Shown here one piece after another: positions 1 through 11,243 of a stretch of 64,000 bases of DNA. Both the position numbers and the translations under genes were made by a program. This DNA is from Chlorops oryzae (Eukaryota; Arthropoda; Insecta; Diptera; Chloropidae): assembly GCA_020466095.1 (NCBI GenBank), contig CM035807.1, positions 43,312,286 to 43,376,285 of the forward strand, written 5' to 3'. The stretch's first letter is position 1. Each line of letters opens with the position of its first letter. The notes beneath the pieces are model-generated. The model worked only from the letters and a program-made list of their open reading frames with translations. It ran no database searches and was not told where the DNA came from.

Positions 1-664
1 TTACATCATTTTTCTTGTTGGCTCCGGAGGCCAATATTGCGATTGCGGCAACGGTACTTACACCAGATATAAAAATGAAATGGCTCAACGTGTTGCAGAG
101 AACTAATTCAACATTAACTGAGGACCATGTCACCAAAATTGTTTTGGACACGCTTTGTAATTTTTATGCCAAAAACAGCAGTGCATTCAATTTTCAGACA
201 CCTCAATGCAGCAAAATATCAACTACATTGAAACATTTCGATTTCGATGTTGATGGTGAGATTATCGGGCATGCTCTAGAAATCGCACCCGCATAAAAAA
301 ATTCGAAATTGGGTCGATCCTTTTCATTCCCTCATTCAAAAACTTTTCCTTTTCAAATTTTTTAGATGACGAAATCGAAGTAAGTGGTTCCTCACAGGAC
401 ACATGTAAGCCCGATCAGCGATCGCAGCTGGCACACCAACTCTTCTGCTACTTGAACGATAATTCAAGTGCTGAAACTATTTTGCAAAAGTACAACTTGT
501 TAAAGGAACCCTTTGTAGCATTTAATACGTCTTTGACATCATCAGCGCCAGTTGAAAGACTATTTTCTTTTGCCGGCATAGTGAATGCTCCAAGAAGGCA
601 GTCAATGTCTGATTTTTCATTTGAAAAATTAGTTTTAATGAAGGCGAATAGCAGTTTGAAGTAA
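1..664 (+). CDS. hAT-superfamily transposase, C-terminal part, partial at left edge
   Basis: This is the end of a hAT transposase whose start and catalytic core lie left of the window. Two blocks, 3-255 and 366-664, read in one frame across a probable 110-bp intron (GTGAG donor at 256, TTTTTTAG acceptor ending at 365). Removing it takes out the in-frame stop at 294-296 and keeps the phase; I checked this by hand. The second block carries the hAT dimerisation signature: SSAPVERLFSFAG followed by FEKLVLMKAN near the C-terminus. An upstream stretch, IAATVLTPDIKMKW, resembles the conserved region before the last helices of the family. A polyA signal AATAAA lies at 714-719. No break is visible in the part seen, so the copy could be fairly young. 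The family call is firm; the intron is inferred. Confidence 0.75.
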
Positions 665-1048
665 AATGGTTTCTTTCTTTTATCATGCATTGTGTGCTTT
701 CGTTCATTTTCATAATAAAATATTTATATTACATATATTTGTATTTGTTTTTGAATCAAATTTCTGAAAATTCCTAGTTGAACAGACAAAAACCCTAAAA
801 ATAATCAAAAATAATCAAAAATAATTTTCAAAAGTAGTCGGATTACTTTTTTGATTACTTTTGATTATTTTTAATTATTTTTCGTAATCGCAAGTAATCG
901 TGATTCCAATTTGATTATTTGTATTCGTAATTCTTGGATTATTGGGCCAAACAGAAAAGAATCGTACTTAATCAATTACTTCAACTTTTGGATAAAAGTA
1001 ATCAAATTACTAATGACTACGATTAGTAATCATTACTTCACAGCTATG
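665..1048 (+). mobile_element. Probable 3' subterminal region of the hAT element
   Basis: Non-coding, AT-rich sequence downstream of the transposase, packed with GTAATC/GATTAC and AATAATCAAAA repeats on both strands. Dense short subterminal repeats are typical of hAT elements, where they bind transposase. The repeats stop near TTACTTCACAGCTATG (about 1032-1047), which I take as the likely element end. The other terminus is outside the window, so neither the TIR nor a target-site duplication can be confirmed. Confidence 0.45.
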
Positions 1049-1078
1049 GTTTGGACATATATCCAAATTTTGTAAAGA

Positions 1079-2439
1079 GCAACAAATGATAAATAATGGC
1101 CAGGGAAACTCCCAGCGGCCCGGTCAAGGCCAATAGACCGGAACGCCATATTAAATGTCAAAATTTATAGGCCTAATCTAGTCTCCTCAAATAAAGAGAA
1201 AGTAGAAATCGTAGATAACAAGGAAGAATATAAATTAGAGGAGCTAGAATAATCAAAACTACTCTAAGAAGATGTAGAAGAAGATTCTTAAAGCTTTAAG
1301 CTGAAAGACATAGATAGTAGAAAGGAATTATTACTGAAAAGAAAAATAATGAAACCAAAGGTGAGCTTCGGCGATGTAATTGCCCATAAAGAAAATTTTA
1401 ATGAAATTGAAGTAAAGGGGCAAGACAGAGAAAGTGTAATTTCTCTTTGCCACGTAGACAATAAAAAAGAACCAGCTAACGAAGGCAAAAGGATTGAACA
1501 TTTCATGAATAAAAACGAAGATATTCTAACATTTTTATTTTTATCGATTTCTTTTGTGTTATTCATTTTAAGTTTTTTAATCGAAAAAGCCATAGTAAGC
1601 TGTGTTCGGGCTCATAAAATCTGGGATGAACACAAAAACAGTTTAATAGAGAAAAAGTCAGTAACAATAATGAATCTGCACTTAACATCGAAGGTTCGCA
1701 GTCAGTGTCCGACGACATATTTGTAGTATTTCCTTGTGGACAAGCTATAAATGATAGGATTACCTTGTTAGTGGACACTGGGTCGGATAAAAGTTTTATT
1801 AAGTCAGAAGTGCTAAGAAACGGAACCAGCTTAAACGAGTCAGAACAAAGCAGATTTGGAGAAAATTTGGATATTGAAAACAACGTAAATATTGCACATT
1901 CTTACAATTCAGAGCACAAACAATCAGAGTCACTACAACTCATCGTTCCCAACATCGATAAGATTTGTATTGCAGAAGCAGTTACGATCAAAGCGAGGGA
2001 AGCGAAGGTGGCGCCGATTTGCGAGAAATTAGTGTTGGAGGATAAGGAAATTCAGAAAGCAGGAGTTAAGGATAAGAAGGGACTATCTAGCGGTGGGGAT
2101 GTTGTGAATAAAAATTCTAATGATTTAGAGTACGAGTTCGACGAGAAGGTCGAGGATAATTTTTGGGGTAAAAATAGTAATAAAGAAGTTCAATTCGACA
2201 AGGAGGTCGAGGATAATTCTTGTGGTACTAGAAGAGATGGTACTAATGGTAATAAAGAAGTAAGTGAAGATATTTTGAAAGGAAACCCACCAGATAGAGA
2301 TAGAAATCCCCATGAGAAGGTATCAGTTGAAAAAGTAAACCTAAAGGAAGAATCAGAAGTTAGAAAGTTGAGGTTCTGCGAGTACTTCAAAAGTCCGAAT
2401 GTAATGCACGTATCAATTCAAAAGTTTTCTCCACAATAA
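1079..2439 (+). pseudogene. Degenerate Gypsy-like gag/protease region
   Basis: A charged, gag-like stretch (clearest at 1349-1726) runs into a frame at 1705-2439 that contains a retroviral-type aspartic protease motif, LLVDTGSDKSFIKS (about 1765-1806), with the D-T-G active site. The rest of that frame is acidic and low-complexity, with a duplicated unit around 2128-2240 (VEDN...NKE twice). No reverse transcriptase or integrase follows in readable form. The first part has several stops and a hydrophobic insert-like segment. It is best read as the relic of an LTR retrotransposon of the Ty3/Gypsy group. It may belong with the PPT/LTR junction at 3887-3901, but 1.4 kb of unreadable sequence separates them. 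The protease motif is clear; the family assignment is moderate. Confidence 0.5.
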
Positions 2440-3489
2440 AAGCACTTAAGAAATTTGTTAAAGAATCTGTTCTCAAACAATGAAAATCTAAATTAAATTT
2501 CTTGCAAATGGCACATACAAAAGATTTAAAACATCTAGACAAATTTTTCGCCCATAACTACAATGTGCCGTAGTCTGATTAAATATTAAAATATTTTCCA
2601 AAAAAACAAAACAACTGCTTATCTTGATTAAAACGATAGCTGACGGTTTTTTATCTTTATTATCACAAAAAAAAAATTTTTTTTTAATATCGCTTATTGC
2701 TATATCTTTATAAGGAATGGCCACGAAAAACAAATGGTTTAAATAAATTTCGGATTTTTTCCCCTGCTTCAAAGAATAGAGTTTAAAAAAAAATTGTTTT
2801 TAAAGTATTTAACAATCGAATTTTAAAGTTTTTGCAACATCGGTTTTATCTCATATTGTAAGGGCACCTTTATAGGCAAAGAGCGCCACGACTTTGAAAC
2901 AACCAGGAGGGGCTCAGGGTACATAATATGAGTTTTAATTATTTATTTTAGGTTAACCAAGGAGTCCGACCACAAAGACGATAGCGAGCCGGTAAAGCAA
3001 GCGAGGCAAAATAAATTGGTAAATATAGAAAAGTATATACAGATATTCACAAAATATTTTTATATACTCAAAACACTTTTAATTTAAATTCAATACCTTG
3101 AAAACATAGGTATTTTTGCGCTTATATAACACCTTTTACTGTTTAGATGAAAAGAATATGAAAAAAAAAATTTTAAAAAACCCATTTTTTTTTTTGAGAA
3201 AGTAACAGAAGTATATAAAAAAAGGAGATACTCGAAAAAAAACGTAAAGAAATAATTTACAAAAAAACAACTCAAAATAATAAAAACAAGTACTATAAAA
3301 CTATCGAAAATATATATATATATTATATATAAAAAAAGAAGATTTTTTAAGAGAAAACAAGTATGTTATAACAATTAGGATCTTAGCACAACAAAAATTC
3401 CAAAGAACAATTTTCTATAAAAATTTAAATTATAGTATGTAAATGATAGAAATTAAGAAAAAACAATTATACATAGAGATAAGAAAATA
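2440..3489. other. AT-rich stretch without readable gene
   Basis: Long A and T runs and no convincing frame. A short charged frame near 2955-3085 (beginning LTKESDHKDDSEPVKQ) follows a TATTTTAG acceptor-like site and could be a piece of a retroelement polyprotein, but it is too short to classify. Confidence 0.3.
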
Positions 3490-3900
3490 ATATAAGTATT
3501 CATCAACGCCGGAATCAACAGTCAGAGACCGCACTCTTCAACAACAGAGTTCAACGGTCGACGTTGGCAAAAGTCGACTTCTATAAAAGAGGAGGAGTGG
3601 GGAGCCAGCACGGACTCCTGAACGAGAAAATTTTTGTACCAACCGTGTAAATATCACAATACAGCGTTCTACCATACCGACTTTATCTTCAAGGCTAACC
3701 CATTGCCAAGGCCGAATCATACTTGCAGCAGTAACAGCATCAGAGCACCGTCACAAGAACATCAACAACGTGGGTTTTGTTAAAGCACGAATTTAAGCAA
3801 CATTCGTATCAGCCACGATGTAAATAATTAATACGTGGCACAAAAGCATCCAGTTTTCCGTAATCGCTGGGGTAGCGATTTTCCTCAAGGAGGGGAGGGA
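3490..3900 (+). promoter_or_regulatory. LTR-element 3' region: TATA-like box, hairpin and polypurine tract
   Basis: GC-richer non-coding sequence. A TATAAAAG box lies at about 3582, which would suit an LTR promoter. A perfect 7-bp inverted repeat (3862-3868 and 3874-3880, loop GGGGT) sits just before a purine-only tract, AAGGAGGGGAGGGA at 3887-3900. A purine tract directly abutting TGTTG is the expected junction between the internal region and the 3' LTR of a Gypsy element. Why a TATA box occurs upstream of the tract is unclear; an older LTR fragment may be embedded here. Confidence 0.45.
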
Positions 3901-4454
3901 TGTTGCGAGTCACAGACGCACAACCATGCGATACCTTCCAATCTTCGCCACAAAAGTGCAACAACAAGAACCAGCAAGAAGACTCAACCAGTGCGATTGT
4001 GAAATTAGCCTTAGCAGCAATCGCCCAAATGAAATTAATGTAATATGAGACCCAGAAGTTTCGGCAGACGGCAGTGGTTGTGAAATCACTCCAAGCCCAC
4101 GATCGCAATGCTAAAAGCCAGTGGGTGAAACCCGAAAATTAGAACGGCGGGAAAGAATTAAAGGAGCGACAGCAATGATAGGCACGGGCAGCTAGGTGCC
4201 AAGTTTGACACATTGCAATTGTCTAAGCTATGCTGAAGAGCTCGATCGCTGGCAACAACAACAACACACTAGCAACGGGATAGCTTTGGCGAGCTTTCGG
4301 CGAGCAAGGGAAAACACGGGAGGCACGAGCTGATGCGTCATAAGTTTTGCGCAAGGTTCAACGCCACCAAACACCGACCTACAACAACAACAACGACAAT
4401 ATGAGAATAGCAGCACCAAAGATAGACTTGCAGGTGAATCTTATGCAAGAGGTT
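3901..4454 (+). mobile_element. Probable start of a 3' LTR, cut by the assembly gap
   Basis: The sequence begins TGTTGCGAGTCACAGACGC immediately after the polypurine tract and shows no coding frame. It is interpreted as the 5' portion of a Gypsy-type LTR. The end is lost in the N gap, so LTR length and the CA terminus cannot be seen. Confidence 0.45.
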
Positions 4455-4554
4455 NNNNNNNNNNNNNNNNNNNNNNNNNNNNNNNNNNNNNNNNNNNNNN
4501 NNNNNNNNNNNNNNNNNNNNNNNNNNNNNNNNNNNNNNNNNNNNNNNNNNNNNN
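4455..4554. other. Assembly gap (100 N)
   Basis: Exactly 100 N, the usual placeholder for a scaffold gap of unknown size. Confidence 0.99.
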
Positions 4555-4648
4555 TGTACTGGAATGGCTGTCGATTTTTTTTTTCATATATATATTATTT
4601 TTTTACTTTTTTTTTCGGAAAATTTTTTTTTCCCCTATATATGTATAT

Positions 4649-5628
4649 TAGACTGGTCCTTATTTTTTTTAAAAACTGGGTTTCTTAAAATTGCAAGGCA
4701 AATTATATAAGCTTATGGTCCCAAACTACCAAATATGAAGTTTGGTTTCGATCCGATAATGTTTTGATGGGCGCGGAAGTCACTCAAAGTTTAAAAATCC
4801 ATTTGTATGAGAAAAAACCTGGGTTGTGTTAGTTTTAATCAAAATTTAAACACATATAATATAATTTCTCTAACCAAATGTGAATGGTATTCCATTGACA
4901 ATAGATTGGTCTTTCTTTGAAGCTATAACAACATAAAATCGGATTGTATTTGGCACAGCCAGGACTACTGAAAGTCAATTTTTTAGGAAATTCAAAAGAT
5001 CTTCGACTTGGAGGTCTTGGATAGCCACAAGAATTAGCAGAAATGTTTTTTTAATATTCATATTTGGAAAATATACAAAATAGCCCTCGAATGAGCCTTA
5101 TATGAAGAAAATCTGATTACTCTTTACTTTAGCTTGAACATACTAAACAATTGCTATAGATTTTTAAGACAAAATTTTAGGCTCTTAACTTTAGCGGGTG
5201 AGAATTGGTCAATGGTCTCAAATAATTTCAGGCTTCGCGTTAGATTCTAAACTTGCAATTCATTTCGCAACATTTGATACCAAAATCATGAAATTTGTTT
5301 GGCGGTTTCTCTTATATGGATATGATTAAAATTTCAATATTTTTTTTGGTTGTAAAAACAGCTGAATTTCACTGCTTTAAATGCATCAGACAGGTAAAAT
5401 GGTACAACATTTTTTGGGAATTTTATGCTTCAAAAGAAGTGGTATTATGTGCAGAAAAATATATGATATGGATTTTTTTTTACATGATCTTCCACTTTTC
5501 CAAAATTTCATGAAAAACTGCGCATTTTAGGGATTTTGGGGGAATTTTGGCAGATTTTTTTTTCTTTTTAGGAAATTTTGAAAATTTTCAAACTTTTAAT
5601 TTTTTAATTTACAGCCGTTGTAAAGTTA
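4649..5628 (+). repeat. Left arm of long terminal inverted repeat
   Basis: Reverse complement of 6296-7256. Landmarks shared by both arms include ATAAGCTTATGGTCCCAAAC near the outer end and TTTACAGCCGTTGTAAAG at the inner end. No coding function is evident; short open frames here are incidental. Confidence 0.88.
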
Positions 5629-5629
5629 A

Positions 5630-6024
5630 AAATTTTGACCACCATTCGCGAAATTCGCGAAATTTGATTTTTCACTATTTTGAATTGAGTATTTCGCAGC
5701 TAAACAAAATGTCCTCTAGGGTTAAAATTTGATCAAGACCACCATCCGCGAAATTCGCGAAAATTTGATTTTCACTATTTTGAATTGAGTATTTCGCTGC
5801 TAACAAAATGTCCTCTAACGATTAAAATTTGACCATTCGCAAAAAAATTTGTACTTAAATATAATTTCGAATTTGTGAAGCTAAATCGAAGCACAGATAA
5901 TGTGTAGCTAGACCAACGAAAAGGGCAGGAATTTTTGTTAAGGTAATGTTTCAACATATTTAAGGCTGAGGAAAAGGTATGTGTGCAATCGGCTTAGCCG
6001 ATGTAAACTTCTTTACTTTTTATG
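5630..6024 (+). mobile_element. Helentron/DINE-like 3' fragment inserted in the long-TIR element
   Basis: Two tandem units of about 105 bp, each with ACCACCATYCGCGAAATTCGCGAA followed by TTGAATTGAGTATTTCGC, lead into a unique tail. The tail ends in a hairpin ATCGGC-TTA-GCCGAT at 5988-6002 and then GTAAACTTCTTTAC. The same repeat units and tail recur at 44545-45074, where they form the 3' half of a longer element. A terminal hairpin a few bases before the end with no TSD is the pattern of Helitron/Helentron-type non-autonomous elements. The 5' part is missing here. Confidence 0.6.
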
Positions 6025-6220
6025 CAACATTCACGTAGTAAATGACGTTGCAGAAAGAGGCATTAAATTCGTGGGAGATTTCAACAAAATGTTAACTCAA
6101 GATGAGGATGAACTGCAACTTATACTTCAATTGGTGGAGGCGTATCGTAAGAAATACCCCTCATTCAACAAAAGTACGCTTATCAATTGTGTACGCTTTA
6201 CCAAATGTTTTAAACACTAA
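6023..6220 (+). pseudogene. C-terminal fragment of an unfamiliar conserved protein, possible transposase
   Basis: After the Helentron tail the frame reads VVNDVAERGIKFVGDFNK and then a Leu/Gln-rich segment (ELQLILQLVEAYRKKYP) to a stop at 6218-6220. From memory this resembles the C-terminus of a large group of uncharacterised insect proteins; I cannot name a domain for it. Its place between perfect transposon arms suggests it is the last exon of that element's own transposase, with the rest deleted or displaced by the Helentron insertion. There is no catalytic motif in the piece. The function is inferred only from its position. Confidence 0.45.
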
Positions 6221-6295
6221 AACTGAATTTTACTTTTCCAAATAAATATTCTTCAAATAATTAAATAAACCTTCCGAAAATATAATTTCTGCTTT

Positions 6296-7256
6296 AAATT
6301 TAGCTTTACAACGGCTGTAAATTAAAAAATTAAAAGTTTGAAAATTTTCAAAATTTCCTAAAAAGGAAAAAAAATCTGCCAAAATTCCCCAAAATGCGCA
6401 GTTTTTCATGAAATTTTGGAAAAGTGGAAGATCATAGTAAAAAAAATCCATATCATATATATTTCTGCACATAATACCACTTCTTTTGAAGCATAAATTC
6501 CCCAAAAATGTTGTACCATTTACCTGTCTGATGCATTTAAAAGCAGTGAAATTCAGCTGTTTTTACAACCAAAAAAATATTGAAATTTTAATCATATCCA
6601 TATAAGCAGAAACCGCCAAACAAATTTCATGATTTTGGTATCAAATGTTGCGAAATGAATTGCAAGTTTAGAATCTAACGCGAAGCCTGAAATTATTTGA
6701 GACCATGACCAATTCTCACCCCGCTAAAGTTAAGAGCCTAAAATTTTGTCTTAAAAAAATCTATAGCAATTGTTTAGTATGTTCAAGCTAAAGTAAAGAG
6801 TAATCCGATTTTCTTCATATAAGGCTCATTCGAAGGGCTTTTTGTATTTTTTTCCAAATATGAATATTAAAAACATTTCTGCTAATTCTTGTGGCTATCC
6901 AAGACCTCCAAGTCGAAGCATCTTTTGAATTTCCTAAAAAATTGACTTTCAGTAGTCCTGGCTGTGCCAAATACAATCCGATTTTATATTGTTATAGCTT
7001 CAAAGAAAGACCAATCTATTGTCAATGGAATACCATTCACATTTGGTTAGAGAAATTTATTATATGTGTTAAATTTTGATAAAACTAACACAACCCAGGT
7101 TTTTTTCTCATACAAATGGATTTTTAAACTTTGAGTGACTTCCGCGCCATCAAACATTATCGGATCGAAACCAAACTTCATATTTGGTAGTTTGGGACCA
7201 TAAGCTTATATAATTTGGCTGAGAAATAAAAAAATAAAAAAATAAGGACCAGTCTA
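6296..7256 (-). repeat. Right arm of long terminal inverted repeat
   Basis: Inverted counterpart of 4649-5628, ending in CCAGTCTA next to the second ATGTATAT duplication. Open frames read on this strand (for example 6230-6505) are mirror images of frames in the left arm and not genes. Confidence 0.88.
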
Positions 7257-7264
7257 ATGTATAT

Positions 7265-7861
7265 CTTTTCTTTGTTTGTTTTTTGTTTTTGTTATATTTG
7301 TTTTTTTTTTTTGTTTTGTTTATTTTTGTTGGTTTTTTTTTTTTTGTTTCATATATATATATTTATATATATTTATATTATTATATATAATTTGTCCTTA
7401 ATCTACCCATGTTCTCCCTTTATTTAGACGTCCGATTTCCTGACTAATATTTCATTACATATTTAGCTTAGTTCTAGCCTAAGCGACTGTCCTTTGAACT
7501 TAAGCTTAATTGAGCAAGACTTTATTATGCTACGTTAAACTCAACAAAACTTTATTACGTTACGTTAAGATAATTATAAAAAATAAAACAAAAAACTTTA
7601 CTTCATCAACTTCCCCACTTTCATGCAACTGGTCACCGATACTACGTTTATTCTTTTTCCCTATTGGGGTCTTTTTTGTTTGTCCGTATGGACGCAAGTC
7701 CATTATTTGTCGTGTTGCCGTTTTAGAATTGAAAGCAAAATTTGAACGACAACACGACGAGAATGAAAAAAAAAAAATACTGCAGCACAAAAAAATTTTA
7801 ATAATCCTACCAAAATATTATGGAAACAAAAACTCTCCGAGGTACTCTCCTAATACATTTG
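7265..7861. other. T-rich tract and unassigned sequence
   Basis: Poly-T and AT microsatellite to about 7390, then moderately complex DNA with repeated ACTTTATTAYGYTACGTTAA motifs (7517-7570). It may be the LTR tail of the element interrupted by the long-TIR transposon. The open frame at 7510-7881 has no recognisable domain, and I do not treat it as a gene. Confidence 0.3.
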
Positions 7862-7865
7862 TATT

Positions 7866-8056
7866 TGTCAGAATGGTTTAGTGTACAAAAACCGGTTTTA
7901 TTTTAAATATAGGAAAACAAAGAAAATAAGACTGTACACTTATGTGTTAGGTTTAAATAAAACTTATATCGAAAAATGACTTGATGCGAGAGTCTTTCCG
8001 TAGCTCGACTTCACGCTTTGGCGGCTCAACAACGACTGACTATTCTGTCGCTGACA
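7866..8056 (-). repeat. Gypsy 3' LTR
   Basis: 191 bp, TG...CA ends, AT-rich with an AATAAA-type signal on the element's sense strand. The pol frame runs into it and stops at 8040-8042, so the last pol codons lie inside the LTR. Confidence 0.93.
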
Positions 8057-11000
8057 GCTCGGCCTTTTCTGACTCCAAGTCCTCCTGGACTTCTTCGTCG
8101 TCTGATTGTGGTTCTAGCTCTGGACTCAAAGCACACCACGGTTTTAAGTGGTCTACGCTGATAACATTTGCGTAACGTCGCTGTGTTACTTGTGCATCTG
8201 GAAGGTCTTCCACAATATACCGGTCGTGTTCCAGTGCTTTCGATATCACGTACGGTCCTTTGAAAGCGGGATCAAGTTTGTGTGACTGACCCGTGGCACC
8301 CGGAACATAGTCAATCATTTACCAGATCTCCGGTGTTGTAGGATCGAGGCCGTTGGTGACGCTTATCGTAACGCTCTTTCCACTTCAGCCGCTCTGCGTT
8401 GATGTTAGCAAGAGCGATGTCATGTTTTCCCCGATACTTCGTCTGAATTTTGTTCCTCGTCGTGAAGGGCTTGAATCAATCGATTTTGCGTCACATCTCT
8501 TGGGCTGAAATAAAAGACAAGTTCATTGGGTGAGTACCTAGTCACCTTATGTCTTTGTGAATTGATGCTCCATTGGATTGTTGTCAACTCCGATTCCCAA
8601 TCCCTTTTATTCGGTTGTTAAAACACTTCAAGCACGTAAGTATCGTCTTGTTATATCGTTCGGCTTGTCCGTTGGCCCTTGGGTTCGAACTGCTGTCTTC
8701 ACATGATGTATACCATACATTCGAGTAAAAATTGTCGAAGTGCTTCGATGTAAATGCCGTTCCGCGGTCGGACGTCAACTGCAACGGGGTTCCGAATATT
8801 CCCATCATTTCGCGCAGTGCTTTGATTACTGGCTCGGTTTTTGTGTTCCTTACTGCTTTCAACAAAACGTACTTGCTGAAGCCACACACAATCGTAAGTA
8901 TGAAACAATTTCCGGCTTTACTCTTCACAAATGGACCAAGGTGGTCTATATATATGCTTCGGAACGGTATTGGTAAGACTTCGGCCGCCCATGAAGTTGA
9001 CCTTCGGACTTGCCACTCTTGATTTTGTTAATACAGCAATTCTTCACATGCGGCTATGTATGATTTAACGTACCGCCTTATACGTGGAAAACCAGAAATA
9101 ACGTCCAATTCTGTCGATGGTCTTTTCCAAAGCGAAATGCCCGACGTCATCGTGGCATGCTTTCGTAATTCTCCAACGTATTGCTTGAGGTACCACCAAA
9201 TTTCCAGTCGCCGTTTACCTTGAAAAACAGACGTCCGTTTCTGATTGTGTAGGTTCGCTCGCAGATGTTTAGACTCATCATTATCTTTCTCATTCTTCCC
9301 CATAGCCTCGCATATTTGTCGCAACTTCGGTCCTGAAGCTGCATCTTAAATACCCAGTCCATGTTTGTCCTTCTCCTCAACCCTGAGAATGCTATCAGCC
9401 ACTGTACTTGTTGATTTTGTTGGCTCAACTGGAGCTCTGCTCAAAGCATCTGCGTGCGGCATACTCGTCCCGGATCGATGCTTGCATTCAAAATCATACT
9501 CCTGCAACCGCAGCCCACCATCGAGCGATACGCGGTCGGAGCTGAGTATTTGCTTTTGTTGTTGCGATCGCGTTGCAGTCCGTCACCACTGTGAACCTTC
9601 TTCCGAGGAGGTAGAATCTGAAGCGCTCCCCAGCGTCTCAACAATCGCGAGCACTTCCAGCTCATGACTCGCATAGTTTTCTTCAGCTGCGCTGCACTGT
9701 CGACTATAATATTGTACCGGCTTCCAACTCCCTTCGTCGTTCTGCACTAAGATTCCGGATAACCCCAAGTGGCTTGCGTCAGTGTGAACCTGGTGATCTG
9801 CTCGCGAATTGAACAATACTAACACTGGCTCGTTTTGATAATGCTGTTTTCAGCTGTTGGAATGCATTTATTTTGTTCCGCGTTCCCACTTGAAAGCCAC
9901 CTGTTTCTTCAGCAATCCAGTAAGCGGCTTAGAAATTAGCCCGTAATGCGGTATAAACTTCCGAAAGTAACCCGTAAGACCCAAAAAATCGTCTCACATG
10001 AGTAGCGTCCTGAGGTTTCGGAAAGTTTTCAACGCATCTCATCTTCTCTTTTCCAGGTTGGACTCCGCTTTCACTTATTATGTGGCCCAAAAAGTTCACG
10101 CTTTGTTTCAAAAAGACGCATTTGGACGGACGCAACGTCATTCCTGCACGTTGCAATATTTTCAAGAACTCGACCAGTATCTCGATGCCTTCCGATACAG
10201 TTTTCGATGCCAAAATCACTTCGTCGACGTAGCTGGTCACGCATTCTGGATTACTCATCTGACTTGTAAGCTTCATTATAATCTCCTGGAACTCCATTGG
10301 CGCATTAACGAGCCCAAATGGCATTACCTCATGCTCGAAGAGTCCGCTCGGCGTCATAAACGCGGTAAAAGCCTTGCTTTCTTTTCCTTCATTGGTACTT
10401 GATAATAGCCAGCAGTCATATCGAGTGTTGAGAAATATTTATTGCCAGCCAGACGGGCCAACTGTTCCTCCACTACGGCATAGGAAAGTTCTTTTTGATC
10501 GTCACTTGCATTCAAGGCTCTGAAATCGCAACACATGCGATCCTCGCCGTTTGCCTTTTTCACCAACAATACAGGCGCTGCGTGTGGAGACAAGCTGGGT
10601 CGGATGATTTTGTTCTTCAAAAGATCATCCACTATTCCAGCCAGAGACTCGCGCTGTGATAGTGGCACTTGATAACGCCTTGCCAACTATCGGCAGTTCG
10701 GTTTTTGACTCGTATCTCCATCTCGGATAGGTTGCATCTACCAATCGTTGCCAGATCCTCGGCAAAGCAAGTTTTAAAAGCCTGTAATTTATTTTTCAAC
10801 TCAAGAGCATCACTTTCACTTAGAGATTTATTATTATACTTATCTTCGAGTGTTGCGATTGACTGAATCGATCCGGCTTCGATTCTCAGTTGTACGTCCT
10901 CTCGGCAAACAATGTCTCTGCCCATATATACGCCATGTGACAGGAACTCGTCTGGCACTATGCTGAATTGAGCCACAAACTTACGTCCATCAACCGACAC

Positions 11001-11243
11001 TTCTGTTTCTATGGCTTCGTTGCTCATCACGGTTGCTCCTCCGAACCCTTGCAATTGTTTAGGATTTGCCACTCGTGGAACATCATGCGGGATTATCGAT
11101 TCTTTTATCAACGATGCACAGCTACCAGTGTCCACAAAAGCGATGATTTTCCTGTTGAGCATCTCAATCACTACTGTGACCGGAGGTTTGGGCTCACTGA
11201 CATCAATGACTTCTGCTTTATTGACGATTTTGCTGCAAAACAC
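8040..11243 (-). pseudogene. pol: Gypsy pol: protease, RT, RNase H, integrase (frameshifted)
   Basis: Read on the minus strand. Protease has FVDTGSCASLIKES at about 11138-11100. RT begins around 10690 and continues through CCDFRALN, STLDMTAGYYQ and PFGLVNAP; its catalytic box reads YVDEV instead of YVDD (about 10230), which would be damaging. RNase H shows HTDASHLGLSGILVQ near 9790. Integrase shows LTSDRGTAFTS and NGQAERYN (8800-8640). The tail 8318-8040 has FKGPYVI...LKPW, the chromodomain-free GPY/F-like end. At least five frameshifts separate these blocks, many near short homopolymers. The frame starts in -1 relation to gag and overlaps it by 73 nt, consistent with programmed frameshifting in this family. 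Confidence 0.9.

Larger units (their letters stand above)
4649..7256. mobile_element. DNA transposon with ~970-bp terminal inverted repeats and 8-bp TSD
   Basis: The element starts TAGACTGGTCCTTATTTT and ends with its complement (..AAGGACCAGTCTA). The two arms, 4649-5628 and about 6296-7256, are inverted copies that differ only by scattered substitutions and small indels. The same 8 bases, ATGTATAT, flank both ends (4641-4648 and 7257-7264), which gives a clean target-site duplication. An 8-bp TSD is typical of the hAT and P superfamilies. The TAG.C terminus is compatible with hAT but is not diagnostic. The core holds a protein fragment (6023-6220) and a Helentron-like insertion (5630-6024). 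Total length is 2608 bp. It looks like a non-autonomous, fold-back-type derivative of an element whose protein I cannot name. Confidence 0.85.

Noticed and set aside
3580..3600. TATAAAAG as a host promoter
   Set aside because: It lies in retroelement-like sequence with no host coding sequence downstream.
6230..6505. 91-residue minus frame in the long-TIR element
   Set aside because: Mirror image of a frame in the opposite inverted arm (5295-5580); inverted-repeat shadow.
7510..7881. 123-residue frame beside the Gypsy element
   Set aside because: Composition follows local repeats and poly-A; it runs into the LTR and has no recognisable domain.
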